From: Geothermovivens sp964644845
Lineage (GTDB): Bacteria > Zhuqueibacterota > Zhuqueibacteria > Oleimicrobiales > Geothermoviventaceae
DNA length: 29,924 bases
Assembly: GCA_964644845.1 (NCBI GenBank)
Contig: CAZXXS010000043.1
Coordinates: 1 to 29,924 of the forward strand
Direction: 5' to 3'
Shown: positions 23,361 through 29,924 of the stretch, piece after piece
Layout: the number at the start of each line of letters is the position of its first letter
Position numbering within the stretch: position 1 is the first letter of the stretch
The notes under the pieces: generated by a model
Told to the model about the DNA's origin: nothing
What the model saw: only the letters and a program-made list of their open reading frames with translations
The model's database searches: none
Made by a program: the position numbers and the translations under genes

Positions 23361-23948
23361 ATGTTGGTCTCAGTCAAAGTAGACCGGGTCACGCTTGACA
23401 CATCGACGAATCGTTTTGTGGTGATCCTCAAGGATGAGGTTAACCGCCGCTGGTTGCCCATCGTTGTGGGATCAACAGAGGCGCAGGCCATCGCCTTGCA
23501 GCTGGAGAAGATTACACCGCCGCGCCCGCTCACCCACGATCTCATGAAGAATCTCTTGATCTCCCTGGGTGTGAAAGTCACGCGGGTGATTGTGAACGAC
23601 CTGCGAGAAAACACGTACTACGCTCTGATCTCGCTGCGTGTTGACGGCGAAGCGAAGGAGATCGACGCGCGCCCGAGCGACGCGATTGCGTTGGCCTTGC
23701 GCATGCGTGCGCCGATTTTTGTGGACGAAGAGGTCATGCGAAAGGCGGCTGTCGTCGATCGACGTGAGCACGTGGAACCAGAATTGGATTTGGATTCCAT
23801 CGAGGAGCAAGAGCTCAGTCTCGCCGACCGGCTGGAGGAGCTGAACATCGAGTTGCGCAAGGCGATCAAAGACGAGCGCTACGAAGACGCCGCCAAGCTC
23901 AGGGATGAGATCAACGAACTGCGAAAAATGAGGGAGAAGCAGGAGTAG
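23361..23948 (+). CDS. Bifunctional nuclease (DUF151) with C-terminal UVR motif
   Basis: A 195-residue protein. The N-terminal bifunctional-nuclease domain (residues about 1-130) shows VDRVTLDTSTNRFVVILKDE, LPIVVGSTEAQAIALQLEKI, RPLTHDLMKNLL, and RPSDAIALALRMRAPIFVDEEV, all typical. The C-terminus has a UVR motif, LRKAIKDERYEDAAKLRDEI, as in UvrB/UvrC-interacting and Clp-related proteins; this combination is common in several Gram-negative phyla. The domain is named for RNase/DNase activity reported in plants; the bacterial role is not settled. The ATG at 23361 has GCGGAGGT upstream and is where the domain starts; earlier in-frame codons fall in the leader hairpin. It stands alone with its own promoter and terminator. 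Confidence 0.93.
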   Translation: MLVSVKVDRVTLDTSTNRFVVILKDEVNRRWLPIVVGSTEAQAIALQLEKITPPRPLTHDLMKNLLISLGVKVTRVIVNDLRENTYYALISLRVDGEAKEIDARPSDAIALALRMRAPIFVDEEVMRKAAVVDRREHVEPELDLDSIEEQELSLADRLEELNIELRKAIKDERYEDAAKLRDEINELRKMREKQE

Positions 23949-23980
23949 CGGATCACTACATCCAGTGAGAGATGATTTCG

Positions 23981-24010
23981 AAAGCCCGCACCAGATGCGC
24001 GGGCTTTTTT
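23981..24010 (+). terminator. Intrinsic terminator after the nuclease gene
   Basis: AAAGCCCGC (23981-23989) pairs with GCGGGCTTT (23999-24007) over a 9-base loop, with six Ts at 24005-24010. It lies 32 bases after the stop codon and closes a one-gene transcription unit. Confidence 0.94.
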
Positions 24011-24483
24011 GTTCCGGTAGGAAAGAAAACTTGAGGAGGCGAGCTGCGGACAGAGACTGGCTCTGCAGCAAAGATCGGCCTGTCCGTGGGAAAACTCGCG
24101 TGTAGTAAGGCCCGTGCCGCCGGTCTTCGGATTTCGGCACAGTGCGGGTGCAGTGGGGAAAAAGCCGCTACAGCGCTGTCCGAAAGACCCCGAACCCGGG
24201 CCCGACGGAGCTGCAGAGTCGAAGCTGCGCCGACGTTTTCGCCCGTCAACGCTACTCTGGCGACCCAGAGCGGGCAACCTTCCGGGAGCCAATCGGGTAC
24301 TGGCAGCCGAATCCCCTCGGTGCCTGCAGTTGGTTTCCACGTTTGTGACAGTGGCGCTGGAAAGCTACGCTTGCCCCAGCCAGCGTGTCACACTCTTGTT
24401 CGCTGGAGGGACGGGGGAAAATCAAACCGACAGGTGTCTCAACCCCAAAGTACGGCCAACGCCGACATTGGCCCAGGAGGAAC

Positions 24484-24501
24484 AAAAAGCTCCTTCGGAG
24501 C
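24484..24501 (-). terminator. Intrinsic terminator of the beta-barrel gene (minus strand)
   Basis: Read on the minus strand, GCTCC-GAA-GGAGC (24501 down to 24489) is followed by TTTTT (24488-24484) and GTT. The stem is 5 bp with a triloop, so it is modest, but the place, about 100 bases past the stop of the minus-strand gene, fits. Confidence 0.5.
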
Positions 24502-24597
24502 GGCCGCTGGAGTTCGGTTTGTGCACCTCCTGTCGCACACGCCAAACGGGTGACGCCAACGCTCCGCTCCCGGTCGGCAACGGGATGGCACGTTTGC

Positions 24598-25377
24598 TTA
24601 GTCGGGCAGTCTGACCGAAAAACCTGTGCTGACGAACCAGCCTGGCAGGTCCTGTGCCAGGGCGAAACCCGTGGCGAAGTCGAGCTGCAGAGTTCGCCGC
24701 AGCAGGAGGGTTAACCCGGTGTCAAACAAAAGCGTAGCGGGCTGCGCCAAACCGTCATCCCCGTAAAGCTCAAGAAACGCTGCGGCGCGACGCGACAGAG
24801 AGTAACCAAGGGCGGCCGTGTAGTGGAGCACACGACCGGCTGTGGAAGGCCACGTAGCGCCCAGGTTGTAGCCAAGGGTCCACCGAGCGGAAAGGGTGTG
24901 CGCGAAGGCGAAGACCGCAGTGGGTTCTGGGGCGTCGGGACGGAAAGCCTCGGCGCCGACCGGCAAGTCCAGCGACAAGGTGAACGCAACCTGGGGGGTC
25001 AACCCGTTTTCGGCCCAGAAGGCTACCTTTGTTCCGACCGACACAGCCTCGAGTCCGTGCAACTGAACCCGGTAGTTGCGGTAACGCGTCGATTCGGCCC
25101 GGTAAGCAGAAGCCAAACGCAGTTCTGCCCATCCTCCCAGGCCGAACCGGACCAGCGTGGTAGCAAAATGAAGCGCGCGTCGTTCTGGCTCGAACTCAGC
25201 GTGCCGCCAGAGGTTGGATTCAAAAATGGCACCAGTTTCACTTTGGAAACGTCTGTCCGGAACCACGAAGGCGGATTCAGTCTGATTGGGTCTGTCCGTG
25301 ACCAGCGGAGGTGTCGTCTGTCCCAGGAGCGTGGTGCCGAACAGGACTACTCCAGCAAGAACAAAAAAGCCTCTCAC
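24598..25377 (-). CDS. Outer-membrane beta-barrel protein, phenol_MetA_deg (transporter)-like
   Basis: A 259-residue exported protein. The signal peptide is MRGFFVLAGVVLFGTTLLGQ. Mature residues begin PPLVTDRPNQTESAFVVPDR and RFQSETGAIFE, the opening of the MetA-pathway-of-phenol-degradation/transporter beta-barrel family. The rest alternates short amphipathic strands (LVRFGLGGWAELRLASAY, ALGYSLSRRAAAFLELYG) and ends in the aromatic-containing strand STGFSVRLPD. The function of the family is poorly defined; it sits in the outer membrane. The start is the GTG at 25377: GAGGAGGG precedes it at the right distance and the product begins directly with the signal, whereas the TTG at 25416 would prefix 13 charged residues. 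Confidence 0.8.
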   Translation of the reverse strand: MRGFFVLAGVVLFGTTLLGQTTPPLVTDRPNQTESAFVVPDRRFQSETGAIFESNLWRHAEFEPERRALHFATTLVRFGLGGWAELRLASAYRAESTRYRNYRVQLHGLEAVSVGTKVAFWAENGLTPQVAFTLSLDLPVGAEAFRPDAPEPTAVFAFAHTLSARWTLGYNLGATWPSTAGRVLHYTAALGYSLSRRAAAFLELYGDDGLAQPATLLFDTGLTLLLRRTLQLDFATGFALAQDLPGWFVSTGFSVRLPD

Positions 25378-26447
25378 CCGGATTACCCTCCTCAGGTACG
25401 AGCTGTGTTCTTTCAAGTCTCAAACCAACCAGAAAGTACCGAGATGAAAATGGGAAAGCAACAACAAAATGCTGCCTGTTGCCAGCACAGTAAGAGAAAA
25501 GTCAGCGCATTCTTCAGAGAAACCAAAGACAGAAGCGGTTGAAGCCCGGTGCTCACGGAACCTGTCTTTGGCGAGTTCCGCACGTGGGGAAGGCCGAGTC
25601 GGCCGTGAGACGGCCGTCAAGTGGGTTTGGCCGGAGCGCCGTCTCCGTACTTGAAGCGAGCCAAATGCCTTTCCCGAAGTCGCCCGAAGGAGTGCCCTGG
25701 GTTCCCCTGTCTGGTTCGGTCGGGAGTGGGCCTGGTTCCTGGCGGAAAGACGGCCTGCTGGCCCGTTTGCTTTGGACGCCGGAAAGGACCCCCTGCGTGC
25801 GACGTCGTTGCCGGCTTTGGATGACAAGTGTGTCAGGGACGCGTGGCACCGGAGCTTCGATTCGTCTGGCTGCACCCGGGGAGCAGACTTCTGGCTCGAG
25901 GGAAGGGCGGCACTGATTTCGTTTGTTTCGACTGAGGCTGCGAGGTTGCGCCTGTCCCTGACGAAAAACACTTGAAACAACAGACCCAGGGCAGGCGGCC
26001 GGGTTCAGTCCGTAACGCCCCCTGCACGCGGCGGGCGGTGGGAGAGTGTTCGCGGTCTTCCACCGCTGAAGCGTGTTCTTGCCGTCGGCTGCCCCGAGCC
26101 TCAGGAAAGCGCCAGCTTTTTGCGGACGTCCAGGCTTGGCGGTGTCACCGGCTTGGTGAACCGCGCGCTGGTCGTTCGAAGCGCGGGCGTAGAGCGCGAA
26201 GAGCCGAGGGCTGTCTTAGTCAATCTGGGCACAGCTGAATGGCACGGCAAAGTTGCGGGAAGAATCCCCCACGGTCCTTTGAATCGGGTGGGGTTGCAGC
26301 GAGAGGCAATGGCCGGCACAGGGACGTTGGGCTCTGCGAAACGTGCCGGGGGTCCAGGAAGGCTGCCACGAGGTCTCAGCACGCTCGCGGCAACAGGAGA
26401 GACGAGGTACACCCAGACGGTACGCACTCGCAGGAGAGGAGAACGGC
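25378..26447. other. 1.07 kb gap between the aro operon and the beta-barrel gene
   Basis: Neither strand has a convincing gene. Structures seen are two overlapping GC palindromes (25592-25615) and a short two-way hairpin AAAGC-GCCA-GCTTT followed by TT on the plus strand (26106-26121). That hairpin could weakly terminate the aro operon. A poor promoter-like pair for the beta-barrel gene can be read on the minus strand but does not reach a level worth listing. Confidence 0.55.
25592..25615. repeat. Two overlapping GC-rich palindromes
   Basis: GGCCGA-G-TCGGCC (25592-25604) and GGCCGT-GAG-ACGGCC (25601-25615) share four bases, so only one can form as a hairpin at a time. Each is perfect. Function unknown; could be a dimeric protein site or simply GC-rich drift. 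Confidence 0.35.
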
Positions 26448-26894
26448 TCACGTCTGTGCACGCTCCAGGTGCTCAACGAGTGTCTGGAGTGCAAGCGCGT
26501 AGCCGGAAGCGCCTTGGCCGCTGATTTGAGCGATGCAGACGTCCCGAACGTAGGAGTGTTGGCGGAAAGCCTCGCGGCTGCTGATGTCGGAGATGTGAAC
26601 TTCCACAGCGGGTCGGCCCAGAGCGGCAAGCGCGTCTCGAAGCGCAATGCTTGTGTGCGTAAGTCCGCCTGGGTTGATCAGCAGTCCATCCAGTTCGACA
26701 CGGTGGTCGTGCAAGTAGTCGATGATGTCACCTTCGGAGTTCGACTGAAAGAACCGAAGAGAGCACTTGAGCTCCGCCGCCTTGTCGCGCAGCTGTTTGG
26801 CCAGTTCCTGGAGGCTGGTTCTTCCGTAAACGCCGGGTTCGCGCTCTCCGAGCAAGTTCAGGTTTGGTCCGTTGATGACGTAAACTTGCCACAT
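26448..26894 (-). CDS. aroQ: 3-dehydroquinate dehydratase, type II
   Basis: AroQ dehydrates 3-dehydroquinate to 3-dehydroshikimate, step three of the shikimate pathway. The 148-residue length is typical of the dodecameric type II enzyme. Conserved pieces are INGPNLNLLGEREPGVYG (with the catalytic Tyr at residue 23), FFQSNSEGDIIDYLH, LINPGGLTHTSIALRDAL, VEVHISDISSREAFRQHS (His and Arg of the active site). It begins 3 bases after the aroB stop with TGAGGT as Shine-Dalgarno, so it is translationally linked to aroB and is the last gene of the operon. Confidence 0.96.
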   Translation of the reverse strand: MWQVYVINGPNLNLLGEREPGVYGRTSLQELAKQLRDKAAELKCSLRFFQSNSEGDIIDYLHDHRVELDGLLINPGGLTHTSIALRDALAALGRPAVEVHISDISSREAFRQHSYVRDVCIAQISGQGASGYALALQTLVEHLERAQT

Positions 26895-26897
26895 GGT

Positions 26898-27986
26898 TTA
26901 CCTCAGGACGTTTTTGATTGCACGAAGGACCGAGTCGTCTGGCAAGCCCGAAGCGATCGCGGCCTGACCAATCCGCTGAAGGAGGACCCATTTCTGCCCA
27001 ACGGCAGTGCGCTTCTTGTCCGTAGCCAGGTAGGGGATAAGCTGCTCAGCGGAGAGATCGCTGGGCGCTCCAACTGGAAACTGATCGAGCGCTGCCAAGC
27101 CGCGTTGCAAGGCTTCCTCCGTTAGTCCAGAGTTCCAGTGTGAAAGCCAAAGGGCAGCCCTCATGCCGATCACGACGGCTTCACCGTGGCGGTAGCGTTG
27201 GTAGCCGGTTGCCGCCTCGAGCGCGTGGCCAACCGTGTGACCGAAGTTGAGAACATGTCGGAAACCGAGATCGTGCTCATCCTGCTCGACCACCTGTGCT
27301 TTTATGCTGCAGCACCGAGCAAGGATGCCGATCCACTGTTCGGCCAGCGGATTGGCCACGAGGCGCTGGAGCGAACTTTCCAGTTCTGAAAAGAGCCGTT
27401 CATCCGCGATGAAGCCGTACTTGACCACCTCCGCCAGACCAGCCCAGACCTCGCGCTCCGGCAAAGTCGCGAGAACAGAAGGGTCGATCACGACCAGCAG
27501 CGGTTGGTAGAAGCTGCCGATCAGGTTCTTGCCTTGCGGGTGGTTAACCCCGACCTTGCCACCCACGCTGCTGTCTACCTGGGCTAGTACGGTTGTGGGA
27601 ACCTGAACGAATGGCACACCCCTGAGCCAGGTGGAAGCAACAAATCCCGCCAAATCGCCAACCACACCTCCGCCAAGACCAACAATCAGCTCGTCCCTTC
27701 GAAACCTCAGGCTTGCCAGGCGATCGTAGAGGTCGGCCACAACGCTGAGTGATTTGGAAGCTTCCCCCGCCGGTACGGTCACGCTCTCAACGTCGAAACC
27801 GCCCCCTTCAAGGCTGTGCACCAGCCGGCTTAGGTAGAGAGGAGCCACGTTCTCGTCCGTCACGACGAACGCCCGTGACGGCTCTACGTGACTCTTGATC
27901 AGGTCGCCGGCCGCGTCCAGGGCCCCTTGCCCGATGTGAATCGTGTACGAACGGGAACCCAGACTTACTCTGACAGTTCGATCCAT
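26898..27986 (-). CDS. aroB: 3-dehydroquinate synthase
   Basis: AroB converts DAHP to 3-dehydroquinate using NAD and zinc, the second shikimate step. The 362-residue protein has the NAD-binding region LIVGLGGGVVGDLAGFVAS, VPTTVLAQVDSSVGGKVGVN, then GLAEVVKYGF (zinc-ligand Glu) and LNFGHTVGHALE (zinc-ligand His). The start is the ATG at 27986, with GGGAGAAAGG just upstream; the longer frame upstream lies within aroK. Its first 22 bases overlap the end of aroK. Confidence 0.97.
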   Translation of the reverse strand: MDRTVRVSLGSRSYTIHIGQGALDAAGDLIKSHVEPSRAFVVTDENVAPLYLSRLVHSLEGGGFDVESVTVPAGEASKSLSVVADLYDRLASLRFRRDELIVGLGGGVVGDLAGFVASTWLRGVPFVQVPTTVLAQVDSSVGGKVGVNHPQGKNLIGSFYQPLLVVIDPSVLATLPEREVWAGLAEVVKYGFIADERLFSELESSLQRLVANPLAEQWIGILARCCSIKAQVVEQDEHDLGFRHVLNFGHTVGHALEAATGYQRYRHGEAVVIGMRAALWLSHWNSGLTEEALQRGLAALDQFPVGAPSDLSAEQLIPYLATDKKRTAVGQKWVLLQRIGQAAIASGLPDDSVLRAIKNVLR

Positions 27987-28525
27987 CCTTTCTCCCGTAG
28001 CCAGGAAACAATTTCGTGTACCGTGACAGCCGGGTGGCGCTCCTTTTGAGGCTCCAGCATCAGATCGGCGACCTCTCGGTAGACGGGTGCTCTGGCTCTG
28101 TAAAGCTCCACCAGCTTTTTCCGCTGTTCGTCTTCCGTGGATGCAAGGAGCAGAGGGCGGTTGGTCTTTCCCTTCAGGCGTTGCCAAAGCACGTCAACAG
28201 AAGGCAGCAGACAGACCACAAGACCCGTATGCTTCAGATCTGCAACATTTTCAGGATTGAGAACTACGCCACCGCCGAGTGCAACGACAGCGGGACCGCG
28301 CCTCGTGACACGCGCAACGACGGTGCGCTCCACCCTTCGGAAGTGTGCCTCACCGTACCTGGCGAAAATTTCCGCGATGCTCAAGCCTGTTTCTTGCTCG
28401 ATCAGGGCATCTGTGTCGAACCAGGGCAGATGAAGAGAGGCCGCCAAACGGCGAGCGGCTGTCGTTTTTCCGCTGCCCATGAAACCCGAGAGGTAGACGC
28501 TTCCTTTACCGCGCCAGATGAGCAA
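27965..28525 (-). CDS. aroK: Shikimate kinase
   Basis: AroK phosphorylates shikimate with ATP. Near the N-terminus is the P-loop GFMGSGKTT, then WFDTDALIEQETG (shikimate-binding Asp), FRRVERTVVARV (Arg), ALGGGVVLN, and the lid/adenine region with KTNRPLL. I set the start at the TTG at 28525 (186 residues): it lies inside the last 20 bases of aroC, with GAGG upstream, and gives MLIWRGKGSVYLSG directly before the P-loop. Longer frames upstream are inside aroC and not AroK-like. The C-terminal 22 bases overlap aroB. Non-ATG start plus overlap suggests translational coupling. Confidence 0.94.
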   Translation of the reverse strand: MLIWRGKGSVYLSGFMGSGKTTAARRLAASLHLPWFDTDALIEQETGLSIAEIFARYGEAHFRRVERTVVARVTRRGPAVVALGGGVVLNPENVADLKHTGLVVCLLPSVDVLWQRLKGKTNRPLLLASTEDEQRKKLVELYRARAPVYREVADLMLEPQKERHPAVTVHEIVSWLREKGWIELSE

Positions 28526-29699
28526 TGTAGGCCTCGTAGTTTGCCCGCATTTCCTGCAAAGAGTCATGCCCGAATTTCTCGCAGAAGGCATCGGCGAGCA
28601 CGTAGGCCACCATGGCCTCACCAACCACGGAGGCCGCTGGAACGGCGCAGACGTCCGACCGTTCCTTGAACGCTTCGCGCGCCTCGCCGCTGACAAGATC
28701 AACCGTCCGTAACGGGCGCGTGAGCGTCGGAATGGGCTTCATGCTTGCCCGAATCACAAGCGGCTGGCCAGTCGTCATGCCGCCCTCCGTTCCGCCGGCG
28801 CGATTCGTGGGCCTGATTACCCCGCCGGCGGGGCCGGGAAGTAACTCGTCGTGTACCTCCGAACCAAAGCGCTTGGCTACACCAAAGCCAAGGCCAAATT
28901 CCACCCCCTTGATCGCTGGAATACTCACCAGCGCCTGCGCGAGAAGACCATCAAGACGCCTGTCCCAATGAACGTGACTGCCGAGGCCCGGGGGCAGACC
29001 GGCCACGATGATCTCGAAAACCCCACCGACGGTATCTTTGCTCTTCGCTGCCTGGTCGATTTTCTCCATCATTCGACGCTCGGCGTCGGTATCCAGACAA
29101 CGGACCGGCGAGTGGTCTGCCTGTTCGTTCAGGTCCCGCAGAGCGGCAGCGGTGATTGAGACCGGCTGGTCAAGCGGGGCAGGGGAAGCACCGGAAACAA
29201 CCCCGCCGATTTCAACCACGTGGCTCATCACTTCCACGCCAAACGCGCTTAGGAGCTGTCGGCAAAAGGAGGACAGCGCTACCCGAGCGGCAGTCTCACG
29301 AGCGCTGGCGCGTTCGAGAACGTTGCGAATGTCGCCAGGCTGGTACTTCATCCAGCCGGCGTAATCGGCGTGGCCGGGACGAGGCACCGTGAGCGCAGGC
29401 CCTTCGTGGTTCGGGGCCCACGGGTCCATCTTGCCCCGCCAATTTTCCCAGTCCCGATTCCAAACCACCAGCGAGATCGGGCTGCCAAGGGTCTTACCGG
29501 ACCGGAGACCGCTCAGGATCTCCGCCTGATCGCGCTCAATTTTCATGCGCCCGCCACGGCCGTAACCGAGCTGTCGCCGCCGGAGCTGGTGGTTGATCTC
29601 GTCAGGAGAGATCGGTACGTTGGCCGGAAAACCCTCGAGAATACCCACCAGACCGCGGCCATGCGACTCGCCGGCGGTAAACAGACGAAGACTGCTCAT
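28506..29699 (-). CDS. aroC: Chorismate synthase
   Basis: AroC makes chorismate from EPSP with reduced FMN, the last shikimate step. The 397-residue protein has the three signature regions: GESHGRGLVGILEGFPA at the N-terminus, GSPISLVVWNRDW with PRPGHADYAGWMKY, and RASARETAARVA, then GGTEGGMTTGQPLVIRASMK and RSDVCAVPAASVVGEAMVA. AAGGAG lies 7 bases before the ATG, within the last codons of an upstream minus-strand gene that ends one base before. That puts aroC as the second gene or later in an operon continuing past the window edge. Confidence 0.97.
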   Translation of the reverse strand: MSSLRLFTAGESHGRGLVGILEGFPANVPISPDEINHQLRRRQLGYGRGGRMKIERDQAEILSGLRSGKTLGSPISLVVWNRDWENWRGKMDPWAPNHEGPALTVPRPGHADYAGWMKYQPGDIRNVLERASARETAARVALSSFCRQLLSAFGVEVMSHVVEIGGVVSGASPAPLDQPVSITAAALRDLNEQADHSPVRCLDTDAERRMMEKIDQAAKSKDTVGGVFEIIVAGLPPGLGSHVHWDRRLDGLLAQALVSIPAIKGVEFGLGFGVAKRFGSEVHDELLPGPAGGVIRPTNRAGGTEGGMTTGQPLVIRASMKPIPTLTRPLRTVDLVSGEAREAFKERSDVCAVPAASVVGEAMVAYVLADAFCEKFGHDSLQEMRANYEAYIAHLAR

Positions 29700-29700
29700 G

Positions 29701-29922
29701 TTAGCTCCTTGCGTCTTCGGTCGGGCCGAGTGTAGTTGCCAGCGTAGCCCATGCGCGCAATTGCAGAATTGTTGACAAACGACCCAAAGTAGAACCTAAG
29801 GCCATGACAAAATCCTCAGGCAGCGGATTCCACGAGCTGTTTAGGGCACCAGCGCTCGTAAAAGCATCCGCAACGACAGCTGTGTCGGGGCGAACCTCCG
29901 GTTCGCAGTGCTGCGAGCTACG
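29701..29922 (-). CDS. C-terminal part of an unidentified gene, coupled to aroC (cut by window edge)
   Basis: On the minus strand an open frame enters from the window edge and runs 73 codons to a TAA at 29703-29701, one base before the aroC ATG. Its translation is protein-like throughout (for example VVADAFTSAGALNSSWNPLP, then EDFVMALGSTLGRLSTILQL), with GC-rich third positions like the neighbours. The aroC Shine-Dalgarno AAGGAG is built from its final codons, a typical operon junction. There is no start in the window because the 5' end is missing. I do not recognise the family from this tail; in other bacteria aroK/aroB follow type IV pilus genes, but no pilus motif is visible here. Confidence 0.62.
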   Translation of the reverse strand, partial: RSSQHCEPEVRPDTAVVADAFTSAGALNSSWNPLPEDFVMALGSTLGRLSTILQLRAWATLATTLGPTEDARS

Positions 29923-29924
29923 TC

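Larger units (their letters stand above)
23949..24597. other. 0.65 kb gap between convergent genes
   Basis: It holds two terminators facing each other, one for the plus-strand nuclease (23981-24010) and one for the minus-strand beta-barrel gene (24484-24501). The roughly 470 bases between them contain no gene I can support and no recognised RNA. Confidence 0.6.

Noticed and set aside
1..29924. CRISPR arrays, insertion sequences, integrases, tandem repeats
   Set aside because: None seen: no regularly spaced repeats, transposase or recombinase motifs on either strand.

Overview
The window reads as part of the chromosome of a free-living, Gram-negative (diderm) bacterium of moderately high GC. 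The outer-membrane evidence is a predicted phenol_MetA_deg-like beta-barrel, three lipoproteins (SPOR, DUF6807 and SpoIID) and the gene set generally. Housekeeping genes (argG, argH, proS, era, aroCKBQ) are intact and there are no phage, transposon, CRISPR or tRNA genes. The archaeal-type prolyl-tRNA synthetase, the bifunctional-nuclease/UVR protein and the FadR-ETF-FixCX cluster fit several deep-branching or FCB-like lineages. I cannot name the phylum from sequence alone.

Layout. (1) 85-4237: a TetR/FadR-like regulator, with a palindromic operator overlapping its own promoter, leads a tight operon etfB-etfA-fixC-fixX. This is a complete route from flavin dehydrogenases through ETF to the quinone pool. 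(2) 5749-7445: a SPOR-domain lipoprotein and a DUF6807/PmoA-family lipoprotein, closed by a strong intrinsic terminator. (3) 8205-13123: argG, a TIM-barrel protein that has lost most of its family's metal ligands, argH, then a macro-domain ADP-ribose hydrolase; argG has a long leader with attenuator-like hairpins. (4) 14199-16587: a promoter, a 13-cysteine uncharacterised protein and proS. (5) 16666-19752: an alanine/glycine:cation symporter, an 8-Cys zinc-ribbon-like protein, a 37-residue Cys-rich small protein, and era. (6) 20199-23948: a SpoIID/LytB lipoprotein overlapping an alkaline-phosphatase-superfamily metalloenzyme, then a bifunctional nuclease with its own near-consensus promoter and terminator. 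(7) Minus strand 24484-29924: a beta-barrel protein with its terminator, and a translationally coupled operon (unknown gene)-aroC-aroK-aroB-aroQ for the shikimate pathway.

An unusual feature is the amount of apparently non-coding DNA: seven gaps of 0.56-1.5 kb total about 6.9 kb (23% of the window). They hold scattered perfect hairpins and promoter-like boxes but no convincing long gene. I found no obviously new multi-gene defence or mobile system. The best leads are the FadR-type operator, the Cys-rich protein next to proS, the zinc-ribbon plus 37-residue pair upstream of era, the argG leader and the truncated gene translationally coupled to aroC.
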